This document shows, piece by piece, positions 25,221-33,202 of a DNA stretch of 64,000 nucleotides; within the stretch, counting starts at the first letter, position 1; the number at the start of each line of letters is the position of its first letter. Origin of the DNA: JBMNIZ01 sp050951405 (GTDB taxonomy: Bacteria > Bacillota > DULZ01); NCBI GenBank assembly GCA_050951405.1, contig JBMNIZ010000016.1, forward strand, positions 1 to 64,000, given 5' to 3'. The notes below the pieces were generated by a model that did not search any database, was not told the origin of the DNA, and saw only the letters and a list, made by a program, of their open reading frames with translations. The translations under genes were made by a program, and so were the position numbers.

Positions 25221-26544
25221 TTAAGCCATTTTTGAGAGAAATATTTCTTCGAGCATCGCGAGTATTTCTTGATCACTTTCGGTAAAGGCCAGTTTTTTCA
25301 CAAGTCTATGACCGTACTTGTAGTAATGGCTGTCCGGTGGTGACCATTTCTTTCTCTCTTTTGCAGGAGCCTTGTCCTGTATCTTCTTTGACTTAACGAA
25401 CGGCATTGTATCGTATATAGCACCCTTATAGGCCACTTTAATACCGAAATGAGGGCTAGTAAGTACATCTATGCGGGCACTTTTTGGGTAGTGGAGGAAG
25501 TTCCTTGGACTGAATAATCTTAAAATGTTTACTGTAAAAGGAAAATACTCCACCATTGTCAAATGTACGCTGCTTAACGATGCAAAGGATGTGGTCTATG
25601 CACAGGTTTGAAGGTACGGGTCTGAAAGCACATTCGGTATTTTCAGGCTCTACCGCAAACCGCTTATTAAACTTGTATATGTACTTTGCTAAAAAGGCAT
25701 TAGCCTCATCCAAAGTGTTGATGTTGTTACGCTTAAACTCGACCGGCAGTCTACTTTGCAGCGTTTCCCACAGACGTTCCACACGGCCCTTTGCTTGAGG
25801 TGAACGTGCGGTAATAATGGTTACACCCATCTCTTCCATAGCACGGCCAAACTGGGTTGGTTTTGTTCTTTTACCTGCCAACTGTTCTTCAATAGACAGT
25901 TTATCCTTTAAAGGTGATTTGAAAATGGTATGGCTGTCGGAATAGATACTAACCGGGATGCCGAAATTTTCAAACATAAAGCGCATAACTTCAAAGTACC
26001 CCTGGAGGCATTCATTCTTAGCCAGGTATAAGGCTACCACTTTGCCTGTAGCATCATCAATACCACCATGCAGGCTAAACTTTTCGCTGGTACCAAACCA
26101 TTCATAGGGCGTAGCATCCATCTGGATTAAAAGCCCTTCCTGGGGTTTACGCTTTCTAGTGCGATGGGGCTTAAACCTCCTACGTTTTTTCGGGCTTTCA
26201 AAGCCCGACTTCTTTAGCAGCTTGTAAAGCGCTGAATAGCTGATATTAATTTGTTCATGCTCTGCCAGCATTTCCTGAAAGTGCAAGAAATTAGCGTTTT
26301 TGTAGGTATCTGACTTTTTAAGGTTAATAATTGTCTGGGCAGTTTGATCCGGGATGGCATGATAAGGTTTTTTGCCTTTGTTTTTATGGACTAGGAAAGA
26401 CGCCCCCTGTTCTTGCACTCCTTTCTTGAGGCGGAGTATTTGTCTTTCGCAAAGTCCAAGGCTCTCAGATGCTTCTTTGACTGTGATATGCCCTTCGATG
26501 AGTTTGGTAATTACTAAAAACCTATTAAGTTGTTTTTGGGACAT
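25221..26544 (-). CDS. ISNCY-family transposase, one-base frameshift
   Basis: DDE-type integrase-core transposase. The N-terminus has a helix-turn-helix (ITVKEASESLGLCERQILRL), and the core has MDATPYEWFG, the second aspartate in YSDSHTIF and the glutamate in GRVERLWETL. The frame breaks near 25481-25485 (five T on the plus strand). With four, the product reads LPPLPKSARIDVLTS and continues to the stop at 25221, the full-length form. The start is taken at 26544, preceded on the minus strand by GAGGTG; an upstream ATG at 26568 is also in frame. Confidence 0.82.
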
Positions 26545-26623
26545 AAGATAATACACCTCGTTATCCATAGTGACATTTTATCAAGATAATTAACAAGATG
26601 ACATTATCATAAAATAACAACAC

Positions 26624-26638
26624 GTGGAAAGTGTCGCT
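26624..26638. repeat. 15-bp target duplication, right copy, ISNCY element
   Basis: Perfect copy of 25013-25027. Confidence 0.85.
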
Positions 26639-26696
26639 TGCCTAGACCGGGGAAAAACATTAAAATTAAACCAAATAATTGTATCTGGAGCGAATC

Positions 26697-27536
26697 ATGA
26701 GAGCCGATCTGCATACCCACACAACTGCCTCAGATGGAACCCTTAGCCCCCGGATGTTGGTCAGGGCCGCTAAAAAACTGGGATTGAAAGCAGTGGCGGT
26801 GACTGACCACGATACAGTTGACGGGCTGGAGGAGGCCTGGGAGGAAGGTAAGGAATTGGGGATAGAAGTGATCCCAGGCATTGAATTAAGTACTTATTAC
26901 AACAGGGATGAGGTCCATATTCTCGGTTATTTCATTGACTGGAAAAACGCTCATTTACAGGAAGTGCTGACGGGATTGGCCCGGGAACGTTTGGAACGAG
27001 CCGAGAAGATGGTTGAAAAGCTGGCCAAATTGAATGTGAGGCTGGATCTGGAAGAGGTGCAAGCCATCGCAGGAAGCGGAGTGGTTGGGAGACCCCATGT
27101 GGCCAGGGCCCTGTTGAGAGCCGGTTATGCCAGGAGTTTGGAAGAGGCCTTTAGCAAGTATCTTGTATCCGGAGCGCCTGCTTATGTGCCTCGAAAAAAA
27201 CTTACCCCCTTTCAAGCCATTGACTTATTGCGCAGGCTCGGAGGGATACCGGTGCTGGCCCATCCTGGTTTGCTGAAAGATGACAGGATCGTCTGCGATT
27301 TGGTGAAGCAGGGGCTAAAGGGTATTGAAGTATACTATCCGGGGCACCGGTTAATCCAAAAGTCCCGGTATTTGGCCATGTGCGGTCGTTTCCACTTGAT
27401 AGCAACCGGCGGTTCTGACTTTCATGGAGATAATGGAAAAGTACCTTTGGGAGGTGTAGTGGTTAATTACAATACGGTTGATCGCTTAAAAAAAAATAAA
27501 AGAGGAAGGCAATTGTTAGGAGATCCGGTCCATTGA
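26697..27536 (+). CDS. PHP-domain phosphoesterase (RNase AM/TrpH type)
   Basis: Predicted metal-dependent phosphoesterase; relatives hydrolyse 3',5'-nucleotide bisphosphates or trim short RNAs from the 5' end. The 279 residues start ADLHTHTTASDG, followed by AVTDHDTVDG, PGIELST and late GGSDFHGDNG, all PHP metal ligands. ATG 26697 follows GGAG at 26687-26690; the longer frame from TTG 26679 lacks a ribosome site. Before the ISNCY insertion its start overlapped the dipeptidase stop (ATGA), so the two genes were probably coupled. How it is transcribed now is unclear. Confidence 0.85.
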   Translation: MRADLHTHTTASDGTLSPRMLVRAAKKLGLKAVAVTDHDTVDGLEEAWEEGKELGIEVIPGIELSTYYNRDEVHILGYFIDWKNAHLQEVLTGLARERLERAEKMVEKLAKLNVRLDLEEVQAIAGSGVVGRPHVARALLRAGYARSLEEAFSKYLVSGAPAYVPRKKLTPFQAIDLLRRLGGIPVLAHPGLLKDDRIVCDLVKQGLKGIEVYYPGHRLIQKSRYLAMCGRFHLIATGGSDFHGDNGKVPLGGVVVNYNTVDRLKKNKRGRQLLGDPVH

Positions 27537-27652
27537 ACTAAATGGGAGCAATAAAGTTTTCGGAATTGGACCGGCTTCCTGTTCCCACCGGTTATAGAGA
27601 GCTGTCTGCAGCGAATATAATAGAACATCATTGATCTTCGGTGGTGAGAGAT

Positions 27653-27895
27653 TTGAAAGCGGATGAAACCCAGGCACTGCTGCTGAGAATTCGGGAACTG
27701 GAACAAAAGGTAAAGGAGTTAAGAATTAGCCGGCGGGTACTGCTCTTCCTCCTGGAGAGAAGTGAAAAAGAGAAAGAGTTGTTGGTGGAACAGCTGCAGC
27801 GGGAAAAAAAGATGCTTCAATCCCGAAATGCCAGGTTTGCCCGCTGGCTGTTCTCACATAAAAAAGGGCTGTCCCTGTTAGAAAAGGAAAAATAG
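27653..27895 (+). CDS. Small coiled-coil protein of unknown function
   Basis: An 80-residue, highly charged, predicted all-helical protein with heptad-like Leu/Glu/Lys spacing (ALLLRIRELEQKVKEL, later KEKELLVEQLQREKK). I do not recognise a family. A TATAAT at 27616-27621 and GGTGGTGAGAG before TTG 27653 support expression; GTG 27641 and 27644 are alternative starts. Confidence 0.5.
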   Translation: MKADETQALLLRIRELEQKVKELRISRRVLLFLLERSEKEKELLVEQLQREKKMLQSRNARFARWLFSHKKGLSLLEKEK

Positions 27896-27998
27896 AATGG
27901 CGGCAGATCTCATCTTCCTGCTTCATTTCCGGACATAGTATCTCTTTTCCCAGGACAAACTAAGCCCGGTAGAATGAATGGGGAGGTGGCTCATAACG

Positions 27999-28223
27999 GT
28001 GGCAGATGATTTTGTATCTCGTGTTCCCTGGAGTCTGGAGCCGAGTCTGAAAGAAAAAGCTACAGATGTTGGTGTGGACTTTGACCGGTTTATTGAGGGT
28101 TTGGCGGCCAAACGTTCGGACAGTGAAATGGCGGCTGAGTTCGGCGTATCTGACAAGGTGATCAGCCATCTGCGACACCATTTTGAGACCGTAGGTCTTC
28201 AATCTATCCAGGGGCAGGATTAA
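27999..28223 (+). CDS. Small helix-turn-helix protein
   Basis: A 74-residue protein whose C-terminal half looks like a helix-turn-helix (DSEMAAEFGVSDKVISHLRHHF). It may be a small DNA-binding regulator; no partner is known. GTG 27999 follows GGGAGGTGG at 27980-27988; an in-frame ATG at 27978 overlaps that ribosome site and is less likely. Confidence 0.55.
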   Translation: MADDFVSRVPWSLEPSLKEKATDVGVDFDRFIEGLAAKRSDSEMAAEFGVSDKVISHLRHHFETVGLQSIQGQD

Positions 28224-28278
28224 TCTCCTGCCTTGTTTTTTGTTGCCCGGAATGGGCCGTCCTGAGAGGAGGGGGAGA

Positions 28279-28671
28279 ATGCTCGTTTATCTAATTTTGG
28301 CTTTGACTGCTGTTCCTTTTCTGGAGCTGGCCCTGTTGATAAAGCTGGGCCAGCATCTGGGGCTTATGCCGACTATTTTACTGGTGATCGGTACCGGAAT
28401 AGCGGGGGCCGCTCTGGCTAAACTGCAGGGCTTGAAAGTTCTCTGGGATATCCGGGAGCTTCTCCAGCGGGGAATCATGCCTGGAAACCAGCTGCTGGAA
28501 GGGCTGTTTATTCTGCTGGGAGCGGTGCTCCTTTTGACCCCGGGTCTGATTACTGACACCATAGGCTTTCTGTGTTTGCTTCCTCTGCCCCGCAGTATTC
28601 TGGTTGGGCTGGTGAAAAGAAAAATTGAAGAATATCTGCGCACCGGTACTTTGAGAATTTTTATGCGCTGA
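28279..28671 (+). CDS. FxsA-family membrane protein
   Basis: Cytoplasmic-membrane protein of the FxsA family, whose E. coli member was found through phage T7 exclusion by F plasmids. The 130 residues have an N-terminal membrane helix, the conserved LIKLGQHLGLMPTILLVIGT region and the GAVLLLTPGLITDTIGF motif, then a basic C-terminus. ATG 28279 follows GAGGAGGGGGAG; a GTTGCCC leader frame upstream is not needed. Normal length for the family. Confidence 0.85.
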   Translation: MLVYLILALTAVPFLELALLIKLGQHLGLMPTILLVIGTGIAGAALAKLQGLKVLWDIRELLQRGIMPGNQLLEGLFILLGAVLLLTPGLITDTIGFLCLLPLPRSILVGLVKRKIEEYLRTGTLRIFMR

Positions 28672-28696
28672 GCAAGTGGATTGTTCCCGAAAGGTA

Positions 28697-28705
28697 TGCT
28701 ATAAT
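28697..28705 (+). promoter_or_regulatory. Extended -10 promoter of guaB
   Basis: TGC directly before TATAAT (28700-28705), 29 bp before the start codon. No purine riboswitch fits in so short a leader. Confidence 0.6.
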
Positions 28706-28733
28706 ACTGGGAAACCAAGGAAGGAGTTCAGAC

Positions 28734-30188
28734 ATGGAGACCAGTAAGTTTCTTAAAGAGGGATTAACCTTTGATGATGTTCTGCTTATACCCGGACCAT
28801 CGGAGGTATTGCCTAAAGACGTGGATGTCTCTTCTTATTTTACTCCTCGCATTAAGTTAAATATTCCCATAGTCAGCGCCGGGATGGATACAGTTACTGA
28901 GGCCCGCCTGGCTATTGCCATGGCCCGAGAAGGGGGCATAGGAGTCATTCATAAGAATATGTCCATTGAAAAACAGGCCCAGGAAGTGGACCGGGTGAAA
29001 AGGTCTGAACATGGGATTATCACCGATCCGGTTTATTTGAGCCCGGAGCACTTGATCAAGGATGCGCTGGCCATTATGGAGCGTTATCACATCTCCGGTA
29101 TTCCCATTACGGTCAACGGGAAATTAGTGGGTATTCTAACCAACAGGGATCTGCGCTTTGAAACGGATTTTGAGCAGCCCATCGGCAACGTGATGACCAA
29201 GGAAAATCTTATTACTGCTCCGGAGGGCACCACTCTTGAGCAGGCCAAGGCCATTCTCCAGCGGTACAAGATCGAAAAATTACCTATTGTGGATAGGGAT
29301 TTTAAATTAAAAGGCTTAATCACCATCAAGGATATTGAAAAGGCACACCAGTACCCCAATGCGGCCAAGGACGAAAGGGGCCGCTTGCGGGTGGCGGCGG
29401 CGGTGGGAGTGACCGAAGATACGGTGGAAAGGGTTGAAGCCCTGGTGGCGGCCTGTGTTGATGCCATAGTGGTGGATACAGCTCATGGACATTCCTCCGG
29501 TGTGGTCAAAATGGTGCAAGAGCTCAGGCGGAAGTTTAAAGATCTGGACATTATCGCCGGTAACGTGGCTACGGCTGAAGGTGCGCTGGCTTTGATCGAA
29601 GCGGGTGCCGATGCCATCAAGGTTGGCGTGGGGCCAGGTTCCATTTGTACCACCCGGGTGATAGCAGGGATCGGCGTACCGCAAATCACCGCCATTTATG
29701 ACGCTAGCCGGGCTGCTGAGAAGAAAGGTATTCCTGTAATTGCCGATGGGGGTATCAAGTATTCAGGGGATATTCCGAAAGCTATTGCTGCTGGAGCCAG
29801 CACCGTGATGGTGGGGAGCCTGCTGGCAGGCACAGAAGAGAGCCCGGGAGAAATCGAGATCTATCAAGGAAGAAGCTTTAAAGTGTACAGGGGCATGGGC
29901 TCTTTAGGGGCCATGAAAGAGGGCAGCCAGGACCGATATTTCCAGGAAGGTGCTGCTAAATTGGTACCCGAAGGAATTGAAGGGAGGGTACCGTACCGAG
30001 GCCCTCTCAGTGAAACTATTTATCAGCTGGTAGGTGGTTTGAGAGCGGGAATGGGTTATTGCGGCACTCCCACCATTGAAAGCTTGCGCAAAAACGGTCA
30101 GTTCATCCGCATTACTGAAGCCGGTTTAAAGGAAAGCCATCCCCATGATGTCCAGATCACCAAAGCTGCACCTAATTACCAGCTTTAA
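28734..30188 (+). CDS. guaB: Inosine-5'-monophosphate dehydrogenase
   Basis: Oxidises IMP to XMP, the first step of GMP synthesis. The 484-residue protein has the expected length, with two CBS domains inserted at about residues 95-205, the catalytic cysteine in GPGSICTTR (about residue 305) and the nucleotide-binding FKVYRGMGSLGAM segment. ATG 28734 follows AAGGAG. A HAD phosphatase gene lies 13 bp downstream. Confidence 0.97.
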   Translation: METSKFLKEGLTFDDVLLIPGPSEVLPKDVDVSSYFTPRIKLNIPIVSAGMDTVTEARLAIAMAREGGIGVIHKNMSIEKQAQEVDRVKRSEHGIITDPVYLSPEHLIKDALAIMERYHISGIPITVNGKLVGILTNRDLRFETDFEQPIGNVMTKENLITAPEGTTLEQAKAILQRYKIEKLPIVDRDFKLKGLITIKDIEKAHQYPNAAKDERGRLRVAAAVGVTEDTVERVEALVAACVDAIVVDTAHGHSSGVVKMVQELRRKFKDLDIIAGNVATAEGALALIEAGADAIKVGVGPGSICTTRVIAGIGVPQITAIYDASRAAEKKGIPVIADGGIKYSGDIPKAIAAGASTVMVGSLLAGTEESPGEIEIYQGRSFKVYRGMGSLGAMKEGSQDRYFQEGAAKLVPEGIEGRVPYRGPLSETIYQLVGGLRAGMGYCGTPTIESLRKNGQFIRITEAGLKESHPHDVQITKAAPNYQL

Positions 30189-30201
30189 GTGAGGGAACGC
30201 T

Positions 30202-30930
30202 TTGTTTAAAGCAGTGCTGTTTGATCTGGATGGAACTTTACTAAAAATGGATACGGATGTTTTTCTGGAAGAATATTTGCGACTGCTTGCGCAAGAAATA
30301 GCTTCTTACCAGGAACCAGCCGTGTTTGTGCAACACTTGCTGGATGCTATCCGGGCCATGATCAACAATCTGGATTCGGCAAAGACAAACCAGGAAGTAT
30401 TTATGGAGGAGTTTTTCGCCAGGAGCGGTTTGGAAGCGGAAGTGATGATGCCTGTTTTTGATAGTTTTTACCGAGGCTCTTTCCGGCAACTGCAAAGGAT
30501 TTCTGAGTTTGACCCGGTAGTTCCGCAAGTGATCGAGCAAACTCTGGCCAGGGGTTGCCGGGCAGTAATTGCCACCAACCCGGTATTTCCCAAAATTGCC
30601 GTTATGGAAAGATTATCTTGGGCTGGAATATCCCAGTATCCATACGATTTGATCACTTCTTACGAAAATATGCACTTTTGCAAGCCCCGGCTGGAGTATT
30701 ATCGAGAAGTGTCGGAAATGATCGGCATCCAGCCGGCGGAATGCTTGATGGTGGGCAACGATGTGGAAGAAGATCTGGTGGCCAAAGAGATAGGGATGAA
30801 GACTTTTCTGGTGGATACTTTTTTGATCAACCGCAGGGAAATGCCTATTGTGACTGACTATCGGGGCAGTCTCACGGATTATTTGGAATTGATCAGCAGG
30901 ATACCGAAGCGTTGGTCCATCATCAGCTAG
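30202..30930 (+). CDS. HAD-family hydrolase
   Basis: Phosphatase-like protein of 242 residues. Motif I is FDLDGTLL (nucleophile Asp), motif II lies in IATNP, motif III in CKPRLEYY and motif IV in VGNDVEEDL. A helical cap of about 85 residues follows motif I. The substrate is unknown. The TTG start at 30202 follows GAGGG. It sits 13 bp after guaB, so a role linked to purine nucleotides is possible but only inferred. Confidence 0.82.
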   Translation: MFKAVLFDLDGTLLKMDTDVFLEEYLRLLAQEIASYQEPAVFVQHLLDAIRAMINNLDSAKTNQEVFMEEFFARSGLEAEVMMPVFDSFYRGSFRQLQRISEFDPVVPQVIEQTLARGCRAVIATNPVFPKIAVMERLSWAGISQYPYDLITSYENMHFCKPRLEYYREVSEMIGIQPAECLMVGNDVEEDLVAKEIGMKTFLVDTFLINRREMPIVTDYRGSLTDYLELISRIPKRWSIIS

Positions 30931-31082
30931 GGTTGACTGGAGACGGGTTTGTAAGAAAAGGCACTGATTTCCAATAGGGTCAGAAAAGGGCAGCAGATTA
31001 TTTTTTTGGGGGGAAGGAAATAGATGGAGCCCGTAGAATAGATGAGTTGAGGAGATTGGCCTAACGAAATCAGGAGGTGCAT

Positions 31083-31517
31083 TTGGTGCTCTTTAGGAAT
31101 TGTGCCGGTGGTGTGGTTTTTTGTGGAGACAAGGTGCTGATCTTACAGAATGATAAGAAGGAATGGGTTTTACCAAAAGGCGTGATCAGGAATAATCATC
31201 ATCCCAGCGAAACGGCTTTGAATCGTGTCCAGGCTGAGGCAGGGGTAACAGCCAAAATTGTGGCACCGGCTGGAGAAACCAGTTACGAGTTTTTCTCTTA
31301 TTCCAGGCAGCAACCTGTGTGCAACAGGATCAGTTGGTTTATTATGGATGCGGATGCCGAGCAGTACCAGATTAATCGAGAAATAGGTTTCCTTGACGGA
31401 GGATTTTTTCCAGTGGAGGAAGCCATTGAAAAAATAACTTACAGTCAGGACAAATCCCTGGTCAGAGTCTCTTACGAAAGAAGAAAGAAACTGGAAGCAG
31501 TGGAAAGGGGAGCCTGA
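31083..31517 (+). CDS. Nudix-fold protein with degenerate Nudix box
   Basis: A 144-residue protein with Nudix architecture (early GGVVF and VLPKG strands). The 23-residue window from the glycine of LPKG keeps Gly1, Glu20, Gly22 and Val23 of the GX5EX7REUXEEXGU pattern, but has His at 7, Asn at 15, Arg at 16 and Ala at 19, so most metal-binding glutamates are missing. It is probably not a standard pyrophosphohydrolase; it may bind ligand or use other residues. AGGAGGTG at 31072-31079 serves TTG 31083 or GTG 31086. Confidence 0.7.
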   Translation: MVLFRNCAGGVVFCGDKVLILQNDKKEWVLPKGVIRNNHHPSETALNRVQAEAGVTAKIVAPAGETSYEFFSYSRQQPVCNRISWFIMDADAEQYQINREIGFLDGGFFPVEEAIEKITYSQDKSLVRVSYERRKKLEAVERGA

Positions 31518-31606
31518 CCTTTTTATTAAGTTCTTTTCCCCCATTTTCGTGTCTTGCTTCATGACCTGTATCTGTTTGGCGTATGGCTTGTTTCTTTTTT
31601 TGTATA

Positions 31607-31642
31607 AGCCGCCTTTTTCCAGAAAGGCGGCTCTGTTTTTTT
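31607..31642 (+). terminator. Terminator between the Nudix-fold gene and miaB
   Basis: AGCCGCCTTT (31607-31616) pairs with AAAGGCGGCT (31623-31632), followed by CTGTTTTTTT. The miaB frame is open through it, which argues for the downstream start of miaB. Confidence 0.88.
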
Positions 31643-31693
31643 GTCTTCTTTTGGCTTGGTTTTTCCGGCATGGATTTAGTTTTGGAGATTGGA

Positions 31694-31699
31694 TATAAT
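31694..31699 (+). promoter_or_regulatory. Possible -10 element for miaB
   Basis: TATAAT 76 bp before the miaB start and after the terminator; no clear -35 is seen. Confidence 0.4.
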
Positions 31700-31774
31700 G
31701 TTTGCTGGACAAGAATTGTTTGCCGGATTGGTCTGGGAATAATCCAGAGAGAAAAGCAGGGAGCAATTGGAGGG

Positions 31775-33094
31775 ATGGATTTGTACTATTATATAGAAAC
31801 CTGGGGCTGTCAAATGAATGAGCATGACTCGGAGATATTGGGGGGAATGCTGGAGGCATTAGGCTACCGGCCAACCGGGAATGCGGAAAAGGCCGATGTA
31901 ATGATTCTCAATACCTGCTGTGTCAGGGAAAAAGCTGAAAACAAGGTATTGGGGTATTTGGGAGAGCTGAAGAGGCTAAAAAATGTCAACCCTTGTCTGG
32001 TGATCGGGGTGTGTGGATGTATGGCCCAACGGGCCGGTATGGCCGAAAAGATTGCCCAGCGGGCACCTCATGTGGATTTAATTTTTGGTACCCATAATTT
32101 ACATCGTTTACCCCAATTGCTGGCCCAGGCCCGGGAAAGCAGCTCCACTCTGGTGGAAATTTGGGATCAAGAAAAGGAAATTGCGGAGACATTGCCAGTG
32201 AAAAGGAGCAGCCAGATCAAAGCCTATGTGACCATCACCTATGGGTGTAACAATTTTTGCTCTTACTGCATTGTTCCTTATGTCCGCGGTCGGGAAAGGA
32301 GCCGCTGGAAAGACGATATTTTAGAAGAGGTCAGGGAATTGGCGGGGGAAGGCTGTAAAGAAATTATGCTTCTCGGGCAGAATGTCAATTCTTACGGCAA
32401 AGACTTACCCGAACCTATTGATTTTGCCGATCTTCTCCAGTCCCTGGAGCAAGTTCCCGGGCTTGAGCGGATCCGGTATATGACTTCCCATCCTCGGGAT
32501 TTTGACGATAAGTTGATCGCTACTATAGCCAATTCAGCCAAAGTTTGTGAGCACTTCCATTTACCTGTGCAGGCGGGAAGCAATGCTGTTTTGGAGAGAA
32601 TGAACCGGGGATATAGCCGGGAAACTTTTCTGGATTTGGTAACCAAGGTCCGCCGGTTTGTGCCGAATGCTTCCATTACCACTGATATTATCGTGGGTTT
32701 TCCCGGAGAAAGCGAGGAGGACTTTCAAGCTACCTTGGATCTGGTGGAAAGGGTGCGTTTTGATACTGCTTATACTTTTCTTTATTCCCCTCGGCCGGGC
32801 ACGCCGGCTGCCGCTTGGGATCAGGTGGAGGAAGCGGTAAAAAAGGAACGTTTTCAACGGCTCCTTGCTCTGCAAAACCGGATCAGCTGGGAAATTAACC
32901 AGGAATTGATTGATAAAAGGGAAGAAATTTTGATTGAAGGGGTTAGCAAAACAGATGAGAAAAGATTGAGCGGCAGAACTAGGAGCAATAAAGTTGTCAT
33001 TGTTGACGGCTCGGAAGACTTGATTGGGCGACTTGTGCCGGTGAGGATTTTGGAAGCACAGACCTGGTTTCTTCAAGGGGAGATTATCTCATAG
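31775..33094 (+). CDS. miaB: tRNA-2-methylthio-N6-dimethylallyladenosine synthase
   Basis: Radical-SAM methylthiotransferase that adds the 2-methylthio group to isopentenyl-A37 of tRNAs; its substrate is made by MiaA, encoded downstream. The 439-residue protein has the N-terminal cluster cysteines Cys12, Cys48 and Cys82, the SAM-cluster cysteines Cys158, Cys162 and Cys165 (GCNNFCSYC), and a TRAM domain. ETWGCQMNEHDSE is diagnostic of MiaB. ATG 31775 is chosen because the longer open frame runs back through a terminator. The miaB-mutS-mutL-miaA-hfq order is typical of Firmicutes. Confidence 0.95.
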   Translation: MDLYYYIETWGCQMNEHDSEILGGMLEALGYRPTGNAEKADVMILNTCCVREKAENKVLGYLGELKRLKNVNPCLVIGVCGCMAQRAGMAEKIAQRAPHVDLIFGTHNLHRLPQLLAQARESSSTLVEIWDQEKEIAETLPVKRSSQIKAYVTITYGCNNFCSYCIVPYVRGRERSRWKDDILEEVRELAGEGCKEIMLLGQNVNSYGKDLPEPIDFADLLQSLEQVPGLERIRYMTSHPRDFDDKLIATIANSAKVCEHFHLPVQAGSNAVLERMNRGYSRETFLDLVTKVRRFVPNASITTDIIVGFPGESEEDFQATLDLVERVRFDTAYTFLYSPRPGTPAAAWDQVEEAVKKERFQRLLALQNRISWEINQELIDKREEILIEGVSKTDEKRLSGRTRSNKVVIVDGSEDLIGRLVPVRILEAQTWFLQGEIIS

Positions 33095-33110
33095 TTGATT
33101 ATTTCCCGCG

Positions 33111-33145
33111 GTCCGCTGCCTGGAAGCAGTGGACTTTCTTTTTCT
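33111..33145 (+). terminator. Terminator after miaB
   Basis: GTCCGCTGC (33111-33119) pairs with GCAGTGGAC (33126-33134, one G-U), followed by TTTCTTTTTCT. Confidence 0.8.
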
Positions 33146-33158
33146 ATAAAATAGATTA

Positions 33159-33167
33159 TGATATAAT
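33159..33167 (+). promoter_or_regulatory. Extended -10 promoter of mutS
   Basis: TGA directly before TATAAT (33162-33167). The -35 region is only T-rich. Confidence 0.55.
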
Positions 33168-33202
33168 CTATAGCGACGGTTTCCTCCAGGAGGTGGAAAA
33201 AC

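Larger units (their letters stand above)
25028..26623 (-). mobile_element. ISNCY-family insertion sequence
   Basis: A 1596-bp element with imperfect terminal inverted repeats; both ends, read inward, contain TTATGA-N-AATGTCA and, further in, TTAATTATC and AAAATGTCA. Flanked by a 15-bp direct repeat. It carries one transposase gene on the minus strand and, beyond its stop, a very long hairpin. It separates the dipeptidase and PHP genes. Confidence 0.85.

Noticed and set aside
31583..31774. 64-residue N-terminal extension of MiaB
   Set aside because: It is translated from the terminator and promoter between the Nudix-fold gene and miaB.
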